Source of the DNA: Chlamydiota bacterium | Lineage (GTDB): Bacteria; Chlamydiota; Chlamydiia; Chlamydiales; SM23-39 | Length of the DNA stretch: 7,139 nt | Assembly: GCA_027459365.1 (NCBI GenBank) | Contig: DAIDIM010000010.1 | Span: 1-7,139 of the forward strand | Reading direction: 5' to 3' | In this document: positions 5,711-7,139 of the stretch, piece after piece | Position numbering within the stretch: position 1 is the stretch's first letter | How the letters are laid out: every line of letters starts with the position of its first letter | Notes under the pieces: model-generated | The model's input: the letters and a program-made list of their open reading frames with translations, nothing else | Told to the model about the DNA's origin: nothing | The model's database searches: none | Made by a program: the position numbers and the translations under genes

Positions 5711-6629
5711 GAGCGAAGAGACTCCTCCACGACTTGGCTTAGGGATATTCATCTCTTTATTTGCCTATATCTTTTTTGTCATTGCAAGCTCATTAGTTGC
5801 TAGCTTTAACGGCTCTTTCCCGATCGTTCAAATTCTTTTTATACAAAACATCGTGAGTTTGCTGTTTATCATTCCGCTCTTTTTTTTAAAAAAATTCCCT
5901 GGATTCAAAACAAAATCCTTATCAACGCACCTCATTCGTGATTGTGCAGGTGTCTTTAGCTATTATCTGTTCTTTCTTGCCATTAAATTTTTAAATCTAG
6001 TAGATGCGACAGTGCTCAATTATACAGCTCCGTTTTTCGTTCCGTTTTTTTGGTGGATTTGGAGAAAAGAAAAAGTGGGTCGTAATGTCTGGTGGTCCAT
6101 TATTGTAGGATTTATTGGGGTAGCCATCATTTTAAATCCGACAAAACAAATTTTTGAACTCGGATTTGTTCTGGGTATTTTTGCAGGGCTCTTATCAGGT
6201 ATTGCCCTTTGCGCTGTCCGCGTATTAAATCTTCTCAAAGAACCGACGCGTCGTACCCTTTTTTACTATTTTTGTGTGGGATCGATTTTGAGTTTTCCCT
6301 TCGCTTTGATCTATTGGATACCGCCAACAAATATCCAATGGCTGAAAATGATTTTGATCGGCGTGTCGACTGCGTCAGGACAAATTTTTCTTACCATTGC
6401 CTATCGATATGGGACAGCCTCTTATCTTTCGCCGCTGGGTTATTCAACAGTGATCTATGCGGGGGTTGTCAGTTATTTCCTTTTAGATAAGCCTTTGACC
6501 CTTCGATCAATCATTGGGGCAATTTTAATTATCTTAGGAGGATCGGCTACCTACATACTGAAGAAAAAGCCGCAGACGATTGCAGACACTTTCAAGTCTC
6601 CCAATCCAAATGAAAAACCGCCAATTTAA
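5706..6629 (+). CDS. DMT/EamA-family transporter, probable S-adenosylmethionine carrier
   Basis: This is a 307-residue inner-membrane protein of the drug/metabolite transporter superfamily, with about ten hydrophobic segments forming two EamA repeats (about 11-143 and 153-285). Hallmarks are the TVLNYTAPFF segment (102-111) in repeat one and its counterpart ASYLSPLGYSTVIYAGVVSYF (238-258) with LLDKPLTLRSIIGAILIILGG in repeat two. The C-terminal tail (286-307) is hydrophilic. It is divergent from thrS, as is CT580 (= CTL0843) in C. trachomatis, a DMT protein described as an S-adenosylmethionine/S-adenosylhomocysteine transporter. I infer the same substrate from family plus synteny. The alternative is another metabolite, because DMT substrates cannot be read from motifs. 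The start is GTG 5706, the first start codon after an in-frame TAA at 5691. The ribosome binding site is weak and the leader would be very short. The gene ends at a putative terminator. Confidence 0.88.
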   Translation: MKSEETPPRLGLGIFISLFAYIFFVIASSLVASFNGSFPIVQILFIQNIVSLLFIIPLFFLKKFPGFKTKSLSTHLIRDCAGVFSYYLFFLAIKFLNLVDATVLNYTAPFFVPFFWWIWRKEKVGRNVWWSIIVGFIGVAIILNPTKQIFELGFVLGIFAGLLSGIALCAVRVLNLLKEPTRRTLFYYFCVGSILSFPFALIYWIPPTNIQWLKMILIGVSTASGQIFLTIAYRYGTASYLSPLGYSTVIYAGVVSYFLLDKPLTLRSIIGAILIILGGSATYILKKKPQTIADTFKSPNPNEKPPI

Positions 6630-6634
6630 AATGA

Positions 6635-6671
6635 CGCTAAAACGCTGAAGCTCTAGCGCCATCGCTTTTTT
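6635..6671. terminator. Putative bidirectional intrinsic terminator
   Basis: Between two convergent genes, CGCT occurs at 6635, 6643 and 6663, and AGCG at 6655, so alternative stems can form. For the plus strand, AGCG (6655-6658) pairs with CGCT (6663-6666) directly before a T-run at 6666-6671. A longer-loop stem, CGCTA/TAGCG, joins 6635-6639 to 6654-6658. For the minus strand, CGCT (6658-6655) pairs with AGCG (6646-6643), followed by TTTT. The stems are short, so efficiency is uncertain. The location is right for ending both the transporter and the Cys-rich gene transcripts. Confidence 0.45.
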
Positions 6672-6680
6672 AATGGGGTA

Positions 6681-7130
6681 TTAATAGCCTTCTAATACTT
6701 TTTGAGCAGCGCTCTTTTTTTTCTCTGCAATTTCTCTAGCTGTAGCAGATGGGCGTCCCTCATCGAGTCTAGAATACTCTTGGCAACGACCTCTTGCATC
6801 GCAGTTTCGCTGATCCATAATTTTGTATTCTTGTAGAGGTCCCTGGCCTTGAATACATCTTCTTCTGCCAGCGCTATCTAAAGTATATCCGCTATTTCCG
6901 CAAGTATCTGGATAACAGCATCTTGAGTTATAGCAGCGCTCTTGTGGGCAACATTTTGGAGCGCAACGCTCTTGTGGGCAACATCTTGGAGGAGTATAAC
7001 GCTCTGGTTGTGGGCAGCATCTTGGATTGGGGAGCTCTTGCGGAGGACAGCATCTGGGACCACGTTCTTGAGAGCAGTCTCTACGCTCCATATTTCGAGG
7101 ATCTCTTCTGTCCATTTGATCGGCATACAT
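6681..7130 (-). CDS. Cysteine-rich repeat protein of unknown function, 149 aa, possibly 5'-truncated
   Basis: I do not recognise a family. There are 17 cysteines in 149 residues, including five CC pairs (27-28, 38-39, 50-51, 60-61, 71-72), each within a repeat of the form (R/K)CCPQ(P/E)ER or a variant. Residues 1-25 are charged and Arg/Asp-rich, without a signal peptide. Residues 75-120 hold four or five more single cysteines. The last 25 residues (ATAREIAEKKKSAAQKVLEGY) form a Cys-free charged helix. ATG 7130 is the first visible Met, with another at residue 6, but no ribosome binding site precedes it. The frame stays open for the nine bases to the window edge, so the true start may lie outside. 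Chlamydiae are known for disulfide-linked Cys-rich envelope proteins, but the missing export signal argues against a direct parallel. Metal binding or redox-sensitive cross-linking are alternatives. The gene converges with the transporter gene. Confidence 0.72.
   Translation of the reverse strand: MYADQMDRRDPRNMERRDCSQERGPRCCPPQELPNPRCCPQPERYTPPRCCPQERCAPKCCPQERCYNSRCCYPDTCGNSGYTLDSAGRRRCIQGQGPLQEYKIMDQRNCDARGRCQEYSRLDEGRPSATAREIAEKKKSAAQKVLEGY
6905..7066 (-). repeat. Coding tandem repeat of about 30-36 bp in the Cys-rich gene
   Basis: On the plus strand, units beginning CGCTCT start at 6937, 6967 and 7000, with a more diverged copy near 7033 and a partial one near 6910. The first two units agree at all but one of the first 24 bases (CGCTCTTGTGGGCAACAT then TTTGGA or CTTGGA). 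Spacings of 30, 33 and about 33-36 bases preserve the reading frame. Each unit encodes one CC-containing peptide repeat. The near-identity of two units suggests recent duplication, and copy number may vary between strains. Confidence 0.75.
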
Positions 7131-7139
7131 GGGTCTTTG

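Noticed and set aside
6878..7126. 82-codon minus-strand frame inside the Cys-rich gene
   Set aside because: It overlaps the Cys-rich frame, owes its length to the tandem repeats and starts only four bases away. The Cys-rich frame is longer and ends with a normal charged helix.

Overview
The window most likely comes from a member of the phylum Chlamydiae outside the genus Chlamydia (an amoeba-associated, Parachlamydiales-type organism). The main evidence is the minus-strand block thrS - ParA ATPase - pGP6-D-like gene. It reproduces the Chlamydia trachomatis chromosomal order CT581-CT582-CT583, and a divergent DMT/EamA transporter sits where CT580 lies. No contact with a database was possible. 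The lineage rests on recalled gene order and on protein resemblance.

Layout, left to right. Positions 1-530 hold no protein gene. They contain a long imperfect hairpin (38-133) and, on the minus strand, what looks like the 5' structured part of a group II intron that has lost its reverse transcriptase (about 225-465). A small plus-strand gene of unknown function (541-912) follows an extended -10 promoter. Next comes an intergenic stretch (913-1057) with two 34-bp repeats carrying five copies of GGAGTA/TACTCC. The last copy abuts the start of a DUF4143-type AAA+ ATPase (1058-2248). That gene runs tail to tail into the pGP6-D-like gene and overlaps it by 17 bp.

The minus-strand operon reads thrS (5651-3735), parA (3728-2976) and gp6D (2972-2232), with gaps of only 6 and 3 bases. 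It joins translation (threonyl-tRNA synthetase) to a plasmid-type partition pair. The same ParA-like/pGP6-D-like neighbours, pgp5 and pgp6, occur on chlamydial plasmids.

A 54-bp divergent region with overlapping promoters and two small palindromes separates thrS from the DMT transporter (5706-6629). By position and family this transporter is the likely counterpart of the C. trachomatis S-adenosylmethionine/S-adenosylhomocysteine transporter CTL0843 (= CT580). After a putative bidirectional terminator, a convergent minus-strand gene (7130-6681, possibly cut by the window edge) encodes a repeat-rich, very cysteine-rich protein of unknown function.

The conserved core is therefore thrS-parA-gp6D plus the transporter. 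The flanks (intron remnant, ATPase with its repeats, Cys-rich protein) look like accessory, lineage-specific material.
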